Of a DNA stretch of 42,766 nt, positions 1 through 20,400 are shown piece after piece. Position numbers and translations under genes: made by a program. Origin of the DNA: Mnemiopsis leidyi (taxonomy: Eukaryota > Ctenophora > Tentaculata > Lobata > Bolinopsidae); the NCBI GenBank assembly GCA_000226015.1, contig JH153544.1, forward strand, positions 226,505 to 269,270, written 5' to 3'. The notes below the pieces were generated by a model. It had not been told where the DNA came from and did no database searches. It was given only the letters and a program-made list of their open reading frames with translations. Each line of letters begins with the position of its first letter. The first letter of the stretch is position 1.

Positions 1-184
1 AACAAGTTAAGACATAACAGCTTCTTCAAGATAACCCATTTGTTGCTAAGAAGAAATTTATAAATATTTATTAGATTTTAATACTTTTTATTAAATTTGT
101 TAAATTTTTTAAGGTTTTTGAAATTTTTAGGAGATTATGTGTGATGATGCTGGCATCATTATTTATTATTTATTTATATTTATA

Positions 185-352
185 CTCATTTAACCCTCAA
201 TCACGGTTTCCCGATCATTCGGCTGAGTCAACCGAAGAAGGTTGCATAGGCAAATGCCTATAGCTCATTTCTCTAGGACTGGCGGATACGGGATTTGAAC
301 CCCCGACCTCCTGCGTGGGAGCCAAGAAGGAAACCACTACACCACCAGCCCC
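185..352 (-). repeat. tRNA-Gly-like SINE element
   Basis: Read on the minus strand, the part from 350 to 280 folds like a tRNA. It has an A-box-like TGGTGTAGTGG, an anticodon loop CTCCCAC (would read CCC, glycine) and a B-box-like GGTTCAAATCC. The acceptor stem pairs with one mismatch, and the anticodon and T stems each carry mismatches, so it is unlikely to be a working tRNA. About 95 bases of non-tRNA sequence follow, including a short hairpin (ATAGGCAAATGCCTAT), and then an AT-rich tail. A tRNA head, a unique body and an AT-rich tail is the structure of a tRNA-derived SINE. The outer borders are approximate and I could not define a target-site duplication. Confidence 0.5.
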
Positions 353-537
353 TTTATATTTTAGACAATACTGTTTTTAAGTTTAATTGTAGCATTTAAA
401 TAAAAGTGTATAACTTTGTCAACAGTATTAGGTTGGGTTTATATTTAAGCCTATCTTGATATAATAATCAAAACCATTCAATTAATGACTAGTTAAATAA
501 TTTTGTACCTAGGGATTTGTCAACAGATGGATAAGGA

Positions 538-9766
<9,229 letters not shown>

Positions 9767-9793
9767 TTGGGAGATCTGCGAAGTCAGTTTCAT

Positions 9794-9874
9794 CACTACT
9801 ACTATAGTACTATAGTAGTATAATACAGTAATAGTAGTGGTATTATACAATAATAGTAGTGGTATTATACAATA
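9794..9874. repeat. AT-rich tandem repeat, probable ZAK 3' UTR
   Basis: CTACTATAGTA-type palindromic triplets lead into two near-identical 22-base copies of ATAATAGTAGTGGTATTATA. It begins about 30 bases after the ZAK stop codon. Confidence 0.75.
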
Positions 9875-9995
9875 ATTTGAGAAAGGACTACTTACCTGTC
9901 TCCGAGAATTGTGTAAATTTCAGTAGTCAGTGGATATTTTATCCGTTTGTCCGATTTACTACTCTCAGTTTATTTTTTTAAATACAGGATTAGTT

Positions 9996-10065
9996 AATGG
10001 AATTTGACACCAATGTTCTACAGCAGCAAGCAGATCGGTATTTGTGTCAAATTTCAAATTCCATT
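9996..10065 (+). other. Long hairpin in probable ZAK 3' UTR
   Basis: AATGGAATTTGACAC (9996-10010) pairs with GTGTCAAATT...CCATT (10044-10065). The right arm has an extra TCAAATT that would bulge out. The loop is about 33 bases. The size fits a structured UTR element or a microRNA-like precursor, but only the fold is visible. Confidence 0.45.
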
Positions 10066-10903
10066 GTTTTTTATCGTTATCTCTAGAGCTGCTTTAGTTG
10101 CTTTGTTGTCAAGTTTATGCTTTATTTTTTCACAGTTTAATTAAAGGTCCAGTCCGTTATTTTTTACTTAACATAAGCCTGTTATATTCGGTACGCGAAA
10201 CTTATGTTTTACTTTATTTGGATGTTAATGGTTTCTTAGTAATTTTGAGTATATTTTCATACAGCTGTAATGAGAATTTTGTAGCGGGATGTTTCATGTA
10301 ATTAAGTTATCAAATAACCATTTTTAAAAATATTTAGCATGTTATAATTTGCATCACTGTTTGATACTTAGATATTTTGAAAGCTATATGTAAGTTCCAT
10401 CTATTTCGTTTTAACGAGTAGATATTCAGAAGTTCAGCTATGTCAACAATCACGGTCGTCGAAATCACATATTTAATTCGATTATTATCAGATAATATGT
10501 CAAACATAAATCTTGATCAAGAATTTTTAGCCCATTCCGGTTTTTATTGACGTAGTTGTTTTAAGACACACCTGTGTTTTGATAATTTTTGAATGACATT
10601 CACCGAGTCTGATTCAAAGTAAACATTGTCTGCGACACTTTCAAATTTTAGACAACACAGTTATTATATCATAACGCGTTCAGCTAACCCAAGTCTTCCA
10701 GCGACTATCACTTATTAAAAGTTGAGATATGTGTCATGTTTACGTGTTCCCGGCACGTCAGCTGCAGTACTTTTCCAATTGTTGTATAACGGATGATAAC
10801 CCGCTGTACCCTATCTTCACATCGCCTTGATGACTCTCATCGAATTTAAGTCGCGTTAGTCTACCCCAAGTAACCCACCACTAACTCCCACACTTATCTA
10901 GCT

Positions 10904-13473
10904 ATGTTCGATTTGTCCGCTTTCCGTACGGAGAACCCCTCCTTGACCCTATCTCTGGTCTCCAAATGTTTCGACGATCTCTGCTGTCACTCCCAGACGG
11001 ACAATCAGACAACGTCGATGTATGTGGCGCGCAGTGTTGCGCAGGACGTGCTGAACAAACACGGCGTGCGGGCTGAGAAGTTGTTAGACGCTTGTACCGT
11101 TAATGGAGACGTGCTTTATTCACCTACTTTAGTGGCGCTACTTCAGGTTCGTGGCATGTCATGTGTTAAGGTTTAAGGTGTCTGGGTTGGGGTGAAAAAC
11201 ATTTTGTCACTATATTGATTTCGGTAGATTTAAACGTTTCTTTGAAAAGTATTATAATTTTAAAGAGAGCTCTAAGAATGGTGCTGTCATTATAATCTCC
11301 CATTGTTTAACATATTCTGAATCTCAGTTCACATATTTATACTGAAATATTTCAGGCAGCAGCTAGTGGTGAAAAGAAAGTCTTCGCTCTGATAATTGTT
11401 GACGTACAGAACGATTTCATCACCGGTTCTCTTGCTGTGAGCGAAGGTAATACCCATTATTTCAGTGTTGAGGTTTAGGGATTGATTATTGGACATTAGC
11501 GATATGTCAGTAGTTTGTTGAACAACTCCGAATTCCAAATTAGGTATTCTGTCGTTCAATTCATGGAAACTAATATTCAACAAAACACGGCAGATTTCGT
11601 CTTTTTCTTTATTAATTCCTTGAAGGTTGAGAGACCAAATCTAAGGAGTAAAGCGATTTTCCTAACTAGGTCATCTAGTAGTCTAAACGTAATAAGGTCA
11701 TAACTGAGTAAAACGTAAATTCTGTAGGCAAATTAGTTTGCGGCAAAATACTTTCGGCAATTCTCTCCTATAGCCATCGGAATTTGTATTTCGATTATTT
11801 ACAAATTTACCTAATGCAAGATTGGGGGATGGATCTTGATCATGATCGAATATTCCGCTAATATTTTCTTAGTGATCATCAAACTTCCTTCCCACTTTCG
11901 AAGTTTGGAATAAAGTTGTTACATTGTAGCCTTTTTTTCTTGAATACCCAAGGAAATATCAATGAAATGTTGTAACGGCGCACGTCATGACAAAGTCGTT
12001 ACACGATGCATTAACGCATGTTAGTTATAAGATGAGCGTCTATCCCATCATATCATATCCGTCAATACTCAATTTCATATCCGTCTATTTCATCATATCA
12101 TATCCGTCAATGCCAACTATCATACCTTACTTCAACCTCAAAATGCATCTTCAAAGTTTAACCTCAGAATAAACTTCTATCAAACCTCTTAATGAACATC
12201 TAAATTAACCTATAAATAAGCCTATAAATAAGCCTATAAATAAGCCTAAAAATAAGCCTATAAATAAGCCTCTAAAGAAGCTCCCCTCAGGAGAGATGGT
12301 AGTTCCAGTGATTAACGAGATGGGTCCCCACTTCACCCACATCTACAAGACAGCAGACTGGCACCCTACAGATCACATCTCCTTCCACTCCAACGTCAAG
12401 AAGTGCATACACGCCACCTCCGCGCGCTCCAACGTCAAGGGTGCGGACAGCGAGATGTTTCAGACGGTGGTTGTGTGCGGACCTCCTGAGCTTAAACAGA
12501 CTCTCTGGCCAGATCACTGCATTCAGGGGTCATTCGGAGCTGAGTTTCACAAGGATCTGAAAACTTTCCCCAATGAAGTCAGAGTTAACAAAGGTCAGTG
12601 TACTGTCCAAGTTGCATAACAAATCGCGCCAAAATCAGTGCGTGTTCATATTTTATTGCTATTCAAGAAAGTCAAACTTTTGAATATAAAGCATGTACTA
12701 TAAATTGTGAAATTTACCCAAAGTTCCCACATGATCTAACTCTCGGCATTACCAGCTCGACGTGAAAACTTCACCCTCCCCCTTTTCCATGCGCCCACTC
12801 TGTTCCACCTTGAATAACCCCACCCTCTGTAACAGGGATGAAGACAACGGTGGACAGTTACAGCGGTTTCTGGGACAACGGGGACACTTCCCACACTCCT
12901 CTCTATAACATGTTGCTTAACAACGGAGTAACTGACGTCGTCGTTTGCGGTATCGCCACCGACTTTTGTGTCGGCTTTACGGCGCTAGACGCCGCCAGAC
13001 ACGGGTTTCGGACTGTCGTCGTCAATGAGGCTATCAGAGGTGAGTTGTGAAAGACACTATAACTGACGGTTGGGTGATCATCCTCTCTAATCAGTTATCG
13101 TGAGCTTTGCATTTTAACTTTTCAATCTTTGATGAAAAAGCTGCATAATCAACTCGAAAATATCCGCTGATAATTAACAGGGGCCAATTTTGAACAATGC
13201 ACAACTGCATGCACTTTATGTACTGTTTACTTATACCGTTTTGCAATCAATTTTAACATTGTTCCCCTCCCAGGTGTGATGCCTGACACTTCAGCCGGAA
13301 TGGTAGCACGGTGTAAAGCTGCTGGGGTAGAGTTTGTCTCCTCCGCAAGCATCCCGGACTTGGTCAAAGAGAAGGACGTCTCTGGAGCTGTTGATCGAAT
13401 CTTCAAAGTGAAGAAACATTTTACCGTGGTCGATATAAACGCCAACCAGCAATACACGCCCCCAGTTAATTAG
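10904..13473 (+). CDS. Nicotinamidase (isochorismatase fold), 5 exons
   Basis: Exons: 10904-11146, 11356-11446, 12291-12593, 12836-13039, 13274-13473; 346 residues. It should hydrolyse nicotinamide to nicotinate and ammonia, the first step of NAD salvage in animals that keep this route. Catalytic triad visible: Asp97 (VDVQNDF), Lys212 (VNKG), Cys257 (TDFCVG). Metal ligands: Asp134 and His136 (ADWHPTDH), His187 (WPDHC). The order and spacing match Drosophila NAAM and yeast Pnc1. The first 81 residues form an N-terminal extension with a degenerate EF-hand-like loop (DACTVNGDVLYSP); the fly enzyme also has EF-hand-like sequence before its catalytic domain. The start follows an acceptor-like CTTATCTAG by two bases. 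The exon 1 donor GTTCGT is weak but the phase is right. Vertebrates lack this enzyme and use NAMPT. Confidence 0.93.
12040..12112. repeat. Degenerate pyrimidine repeat in nicotinamidase intron 2
   Basis: Repeated CATATCATATCCGTC(A/T)AT units: near-identical segments start near 12048 and 12092, with a related CATATCCGTC between them. No function is apparent. Confidence 0.5.
12209..12277. repeat. 12-bp tandem repeat in nicotinamidase intron 2
   Basis: Between five and six copies of TAAGCCTATAAA, ending 14 bases before exon 3. It occupies much of the branch-point and polypyrimidine region, so copy number could affect splicing. Confidence 0.85.
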
Positions 13474-14444
13474 GATTTATTAGCGAAATTTTTGATTTTT
13501 TCCGGACAATTTTAGGTTTAGAATACGGACTTAAGTTTACTAGATTTTGTTCGTATGCTTGATTTAGCTATTTAGACCTTAACTATATTCCTGACATGTT
13601 TCCATTTTGTCTTCTTGATCATTTATTGTAACCGCTTGAATCCTGATACCGCTGGGACCGCTAAATTTGCAGTAATTATTTTAAAGAGTACTATAGAGAA
13701 GTAGAGTATAGATTTAACCTTTTAATCGTATTTATCAGTTGATCTGATTCCTAATTTACTTGTCTCTGTATATAGTTGGATTCTTCTAAGTGAGTAAGGA
13801 TTTGATTCCGAGTATAAATATTGTCGATATGCTTGTAGATGAGTTTTTGTTGTCGCCATATTATAGGGCGCAGTGAAACTTAATCTGAATATTGGAATAA
13901 GGAATCCAAAAGTTTCTGAGTTCAATGTTTGTTTTTACACATGGTATGGGAATGGGTCAGAATTTTAGTCAGAAAAGAGTTTCACTGCATTATGCATGAT
14001 TCTAATGAAATACGATGATTGATACGTAACTTTTTAAACAAAAATATTTAAGGATATCATTTAACTGTTTTCATAAGTTTTTATTAAACGATAAATTCAA
14101 TAAAGTTGCGTCATTTCCACCATAGCATATTGAGATTTGTTTGAATGTTGTGTAATAATATTTTTGCTTTCACTTATAGACAACAGCATTTCATTACATG
14201 CGTTCATACAAACGTAAACCTGTATAATAGGCTCGGACAAGCCACTTAAAATGTTTAACACAGAAAAACTTTTAAAACAGTTCTAAATTCAGTGCAAAGG
14301 CAAACTATTTGGTCGATGACATTCTTCACATTCCTAAAATTTCTGGCACTTTTAACCGGGTGATCACATAGGTAGGTGACGTGATGAATTCTGGGTGAGT
14401 CACCGGTCTCCACTCCTCCCTCCCCCTCCTCCCCCTCCCACAAG
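13474..14444. other. Spacer between nicotinamidase and RELCH
   Basis: Nicotinamidase 3' UTR with a canonical AATAAA at 14099-14104, then only about 340 bases to the RELCH start. The last stretch before that ATG is a long C/T tract ending CACAAG, which looks like a 3' splice site. No gene is visible. Confidence 0.6.
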
Positions 14445-17400
14445 ATGGAGTGGGAGGAGATTGCCCTCCAGCTCCTCGACAAGAAGCTCTATCTGTCCGC
14501 TCTAGAGCTTTACTACGAGCTGTTGGAGCATAATCATGAGATTGGTTCTCTCAGAGATTTCTTTAGTAACCCGGGAAACTTTGAGACTTTCTACAATATA
14601 CGTAAGTCTTGAGAGAATTAGTTGGTTTATCAGAAATTACTTGACTTAATCTTATTAAACTTAAGTTGTTATTGGTGTAAAACCAGTTAAAAAATGTTTA
14701 TCATTCAGAGAAACCGAAAAAGTTTAAAAAGAGGGATAAATTCAAAACACATGGTCAGAAAGGTTTCTGTAGCCGTTGTAAACTTGTTTACTAATCAAAT
14801 AAGCAAATAATCAGTTATAAGTTTGTATTGCTAATCAATTCAATATGATTCTATGTAAAGACAGAAGGCATTTCAAGTGCCTTGAAATGTAAAACGGTAA
14901 GTTAAAAATGAACTAGAAGTTTTTAAACTATTTAAACTAAAATTGATTTTCGTGTCTTTGTAACTAAGAACATTGCAATATTAGTGATTATCATGTTTAA
15001 ATCAAACTATTTCCGTAGTAACCCTGTTGTACCGTACTCTGTTGTACAGTGTCTGTGGTTGTTCAAATCAGCTTGTGAATGAATTTTGTCAATTTGTATG
15101 TTGTATTTTATGGATGAATAGTTGAATAGATGTTTAGCTAGACTCTAAAAGACACTTAATCCGCACTAAAACTTGTTACCACCTTTTTATCGCATTAGAT
15201 TTCTCTAATGTGTGAACATCCATAAGCTGTGTGCCATGTGATGTGTGCAATTATTAAGACGTACTTACTAAGTAACGTACTTAGTTACTCACTTAGTAAC
15301 TTATTTAATGATTTACTTAGTAACGTAATTAGCAACTTAATTAGTAATTTACCTACTTATCAACTTACTTAAAAGTTAGATGCTTAGCTAAAATATCAAT
15401 AATAGTATGTACGTGTAAAAACAGCTGCATCTCCTTATTACACTCTCATTCTACTCCACCCTCTCCAGCACGATCTACATCGCTCCAGACGTTCGACTCG
15501 CTAGACTTGGTGTCGCGTTTCTCGGACGATGACCCGGTAGCTGTTGCTGATGAGAGGGTCACTGTTCTGGAGTTCGAGCTGCGTAAAGCGCAGGATACTA
15601 TAAACGCGCTCAGGGGCACTCTCACCACCAGCGCAGGTAGTATCTCAGAGATTTAAACCTTGTCATGTAAATGGCGTGGTGTAAGGTGCACACTGCACAA
15701 CGCCCTTCATGCGTGGTGCAGTGCAAGTATTAGATTTCTTCGTTAGTGTAAATCTAATAATGCACGGCACTATCTATGAGACGCTACGCAATATTTAGGG
15801 ACAACGCTAATTGTCTTAGGGACTATCGTAAGCAAATTTTAGAACAAGTTAAAGACTTGAAAACTTAACTCCACCCCACAGCTCCCGAACACAAAGTACG
15901 CTCTGCTACAAACTCAGAACACAAAGGTCAGATCCTGCCGTACGAGAAGCGGTGTCTAAACTTCCTGATATCTGAGTACCTCCTGACCCAGAACTGCAAG
16001 TTGACTGCCATCACTCTGTCTGAAGAGTCGGGAGATCAGGACCTGGAGGATTGGGAGGATGTTGGGCTGAACTGTCCTCGACCTCCCAGCTTGTTGGAGA
16101 TTTACCGAGCTAGCGACCATCATCAGGTCAGGTTCTGAAGAGTTCATTGGTTTAGTAACTTTGTTGATTTTCTCTGTAAAACACATTTACAGTAGTGAAG
16201 TCAACAAATTTACTAAACTTGAAGAATGATACTTAAGAACTACTAGCTGCAATTGGAGTTCATTGGGTTTACAATCCTTCCTAGGGTGCTTTTGGAGGTG
16301 TTACTGGTCTGTGTCTCAAGATCATATCTTGCCTTTCACGTTGTGCTAACATACGTCACTTGCAGATACAATCGCTGGAAGAAAAATGCAAGCATTTGGA
16401 GGACAAATGTTCCGCTCTTACCGCCGAGATGAACTCGTCTATTTCACAAATTACACAGCTAAAAAACTGTTGTCAGAGTACGAGGAAAACTTGAAGACTT
16501 CAGAGACCAACACCCCTGATCTTGTAATAGTTCCCAAGGTTCTTTGATAAGCGGCATGAGTGTGTGTGTGTGTGTGTCTGTGTGTGTGTGTGTGTGTGTG
16601 TGCGTGCATATTGCATCTTTCAATACTGTTATTAATGTANNNNNNNNNNNNNNNNNNNNNNNNNNNNNNNNNNNNNNNNNNNNNNNNNNNNNNNNNNNNN
16701 NNNNNNNNNNNNNNNNNNNNNNNNNNNNNNNNNNNNNNNNNNNNNNNNNNNNNNNNNNNNNNNNNNNNNNNNNNNNNNNNNNNNNNNNNNNNNNNNNNNN
16801 NNNNNNNNNNNNNNNNNNNNNNNNNNNNNNNNNNNNNNNNNNNNNNNNNNNNNNNNNNNNNNNNNNNNNNNNNNNNNNNNNNNNNNNNNNNNNNNNNNNN
16901 NNNNNNNNNNNNNNNNNNNNNNNNNNNNNNNNNNNNNNNNNNNNNNNNNNNNNNNNNNNNNNNNNNNNNNNNNNNNNNNNNNNNNNNNNNNNNNNNNNNN
17001 NNNNNNNNNNNNNNNNNNNNNNNNNNNNNNNNNNNNNNNNNNNNNNNNNNNNNNNNNNNNNNNNNNNNNNNNNNNNNNNNNNNNNNNNNNNNNNNNNNNN
17101 NNNNNNNNNNNNNNNNNNNNNNNNNNNNNNNNNNNNNNNNNNNNNNNNNNNNNNNNNNNNNNNNNNNNNNNNNNNNNNNNNNNNNNNNNNNNNNNNNNNN
17201 NNNNNNNNNNNNNNNNNNNNNNNNNNNNNNNNNNNNNNNNNNNNNNNNNNNNNNNNNNNNNNNNNNNNNNNNNNNNNNNNNNNNNNNNNNNNNNNNNNNN
17301 NNNNNNNNNNNNNNNNNNNNNNNNNNNNNNNNNNNNNNNNNNNNNNNNNNNNNNNNNNNNNNNNNNNNNNNNNNNNNNNNNNNNNNNNNNNNNNNNNNAA

Positions 17401-20400
17401 GACTTCAGAGACCAACACCCTCGATCTTGTTAATAAGTTCCCTAACGGTTACTTTTGTATAAGCGGCATGAGTGTGTGTGTGTGTGTGTCTGTGTGTGTG
17501 TGTGTGTGTGTGTGCGTGCATATTTGCAGCTTTTCAATACTGTTATTAATGATTTAAGTGAAAAGTTAATCTTCGAAATTAACTAAAATTTTCTGATGAA
17601 AACTACTTGCCGCGTTGTTTAATCTAAACATTTTTCAGAAGACAAGAAAGTCTGGGTCGGACGGGAATGTTATAGTGTATTTTGAAGAGGGAACAGTTAA
17701 AACAAAGGATGAGAGAAATAGGCGGCAAATTTCCGACTGGTTCGTAGATTTATACAGTCTATCTCCTTATTTGGGCATGCTGCATACCTAAACTGTTTAA
17801 AATACAGTCTGTGTAGTGTATACTTATTTGGGCATGCTGCATGCTTAACTGTTTTTCTTAGTTTACTATAGTTTACTATCCTAAAATTAATTTTTCTTTT
17901 ATCATTGATCTGCTCGACATGTCGAATTGTTGAAGTTGTTTCAGTTCGCTTCACTTGATTTACACGTTTTGCTACATATTTTAAACCAGTTCAGTGATAA
18001 CACAAGACAGCAGCGACAAAGAGAGATGTCACGACGCTGGATCTGCTGTCGGCAGTATGACTTCCTTCTCCACTAACGACGACAGTGTAAAAGTAACTGA
18101 CACTTAATTGTTCAATATTCAGTGTGGTTTTTTAATATTTATCATTCTTTATTCTCAAGTGATAAAAAAAATCTATTAAACTAAATCTTTAACATAATGC
18201 GAATGTACTTACCAACATATCATACATTTGGCAGCGTTTTACTATTTATAAACGCATTAAAAAGTCAGTTACGTTAGATACTTAATAACAAACCTCCCCT
18301 CCAAGAGACAAGAAATGGAGCTCAGTCTAGCTGAAGCTACACGGGAATCTCCAGTGCCTACAAACCGCAGTGAAAGTGCTGAAGAGACAGAGGGAGACGG
18401 GGGTGTCTCCGAAGGAGACGAAGGTGTTTCAGAGGGGATTGTCTCTGCTACTGAGGACGAGATGGAAGTTGAGGACCGGGATGGGGAGACCTTGATGGAG
18501 GATACTGTCACACATCTGTCTCCTGATCAGGGTAAATCGTACTGGTCGTACTGGTCTCCAGTCTCCTTATCATTCAAATTTATAAGGAAGTTGGGACATG
18601 AGATTTTGTAATTTTAAATTCCCCAAACCCTTAATGGTAAACCTGTTTCAACTCAGATGTTGGACATGACCCACTTGATCCAGAATCAATTCTTATTGAT
18701 AGCAGTCCTGAGACAAGTCTGAGAACGCCCCAGTCCAAGTCTGAAGAAACCCTCACTCCTGTAACTGCTAAAGAATCAAAGTCTGAGGAAAACTCTGCAG
18801 TTCCAGACAACCCCGAAGTTGAGACTGGTAAACAGATAACTGAACCGTCTGAATCAGTTCATGAAGAAAGGACCGAAAGTGGTGAAGTTGAGGAAGATAG
18901 TGTGGTTGAAGAGCAGAAAGAAAACGACGGTTCTAAAAGTACTAGAGAATCTTCTGATGTCGAGATTATATCTTCTTCGGAGGCCAATACTTGTGAGAAA
19001 ACCGAAAGTTTTACATTCTAATTTCATGCTTTGTTCGAGCTATATTTTTGCGTTCGCTTAAATGTTTTTTGCATTTTATTTTCACATCAATCATGCTTTT
19101 AATTTTTATTTCTACTGACTTAAACAATTGGTATATTTGCAGGTAACCAAATAGAAGAAAACATCAGTGGATCTGATAGAACTAGTCCAGAGACTGCGCC
19201 AGAAACCGGTGCGAACAATAACATTCGTATATACTATCAAGTGTTCAGCAAAACACTTCTTTCCGATTTCTTATTGCTTTCAGATACTACATTTGTGGAT
19301 TGTCAGCCTTCATCCACATTTAATTTTCAGCATTATTATTTAGGCCTCAAACATTGACACACGGCAAGTTTCTCACATCACAATTACTTTTCAGAAGTAA
19401 CAAACCCGGAGTTTAGCGTGTCCATCTCGTTTGCACAATCCCTGAAAGTCCTGGTTGAAGGAGCAGTACAGTGTAGGTTAAGTGAGGAGATATCCCATAT
19501 CTCTGATGATCCTATCTTGGTTATGGGTCGCTGTCTTCCTCACATTATGCCTCACGTTCTTCTTAACAAACGAGAGGTACAAATATGTTTTTTACTTGAC
19601 TTATTTGTATAGTTTCTGAATCATGAGTCGCTAAGTCATCCTTCGCTCCACTCTGTTTACATGGTTCATAATCTTTCCTCAGAGGATGTTGAAACGTCAT
19701 GATGAATCTGTTTCTCTGATATTAAATTTCCCTGAATTTTTCCCAGGAGTTGTTACCAGTTATCCTGTGTCTGGCAGTTCAACATCCCGACCCCACAACC
19801 CGCGATAACCTCCTCCACCTCCTCTTCAACCTTGTCAAGAAACCTGACTTTGATCAAAGGTAGGTACCCTGTGTCTCCTGTCGCATTGCGCGGTATAACG
19901 CCGCATTGCAGTGCTTTGTTTCACGCTGAAATGCCAGTTCCTTTGTTTTGATACTAAGCAGCCCATTTCCGTCGCTGTTGTCATCCAGTAGATGATTGGC
20001 GGTGTCCTTGAGCATTAGTCGTTACTTTGATGTGGTATGCTGACGTGATTATCTGCTCCTGTATAGATATTTTTCCTTGTGTTCTAATTTGCACCTGTGG
20101 TGTAGGTGTCCGCTGACGAGGTGGGAATTAAAATTAGCAATCTTTATGTCCCACATCATTGGCCTGATTCTAAATGATTTCAGGGCGTCTGCCCTTGAAA
20201 TTCCTTGACCCGTAATTAACACGATATGACATTCCGGGGATATGACATGTCCTTCTTGGGTGGGAGGTGGCAAGTGACATCTCCCAATCATGTAATTAAT
20301 TAAGTAATTACTGCCCTGTTCCCAGGCAGATAATCAGGGCCGGATGTGTGGCGTTTGCTCGGAGTGTGGACCGGAGGAGGTTGGAGGAGGAACTTTTACC

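Larger units (their letters stand above)
9767..10903. other. ZAK 3' region and spacer before the nicotinamidase
   Basis: It holds the probable ZAK 3' UTR, with a weak polyadenylation candidate ATTAAA at 10140, a small tandem repeat and a hairpin (listed separately), then the nicotinamidase upstream region. I see no further gene. Confidence 0.6.

Noticed and set aside
280..350. Functional tRNA-Gly(CCC) gene
   Set aside because: Mismatches in acceptor, anticodon and T stems and the SINE-like body downstream argue for a tRNA-derived repeat.
16459..17557. Three frames of about 300 codons spanning the N gap
   Set aside because: Open only because N codons contain no stops; the ends are TG-repeat translation.
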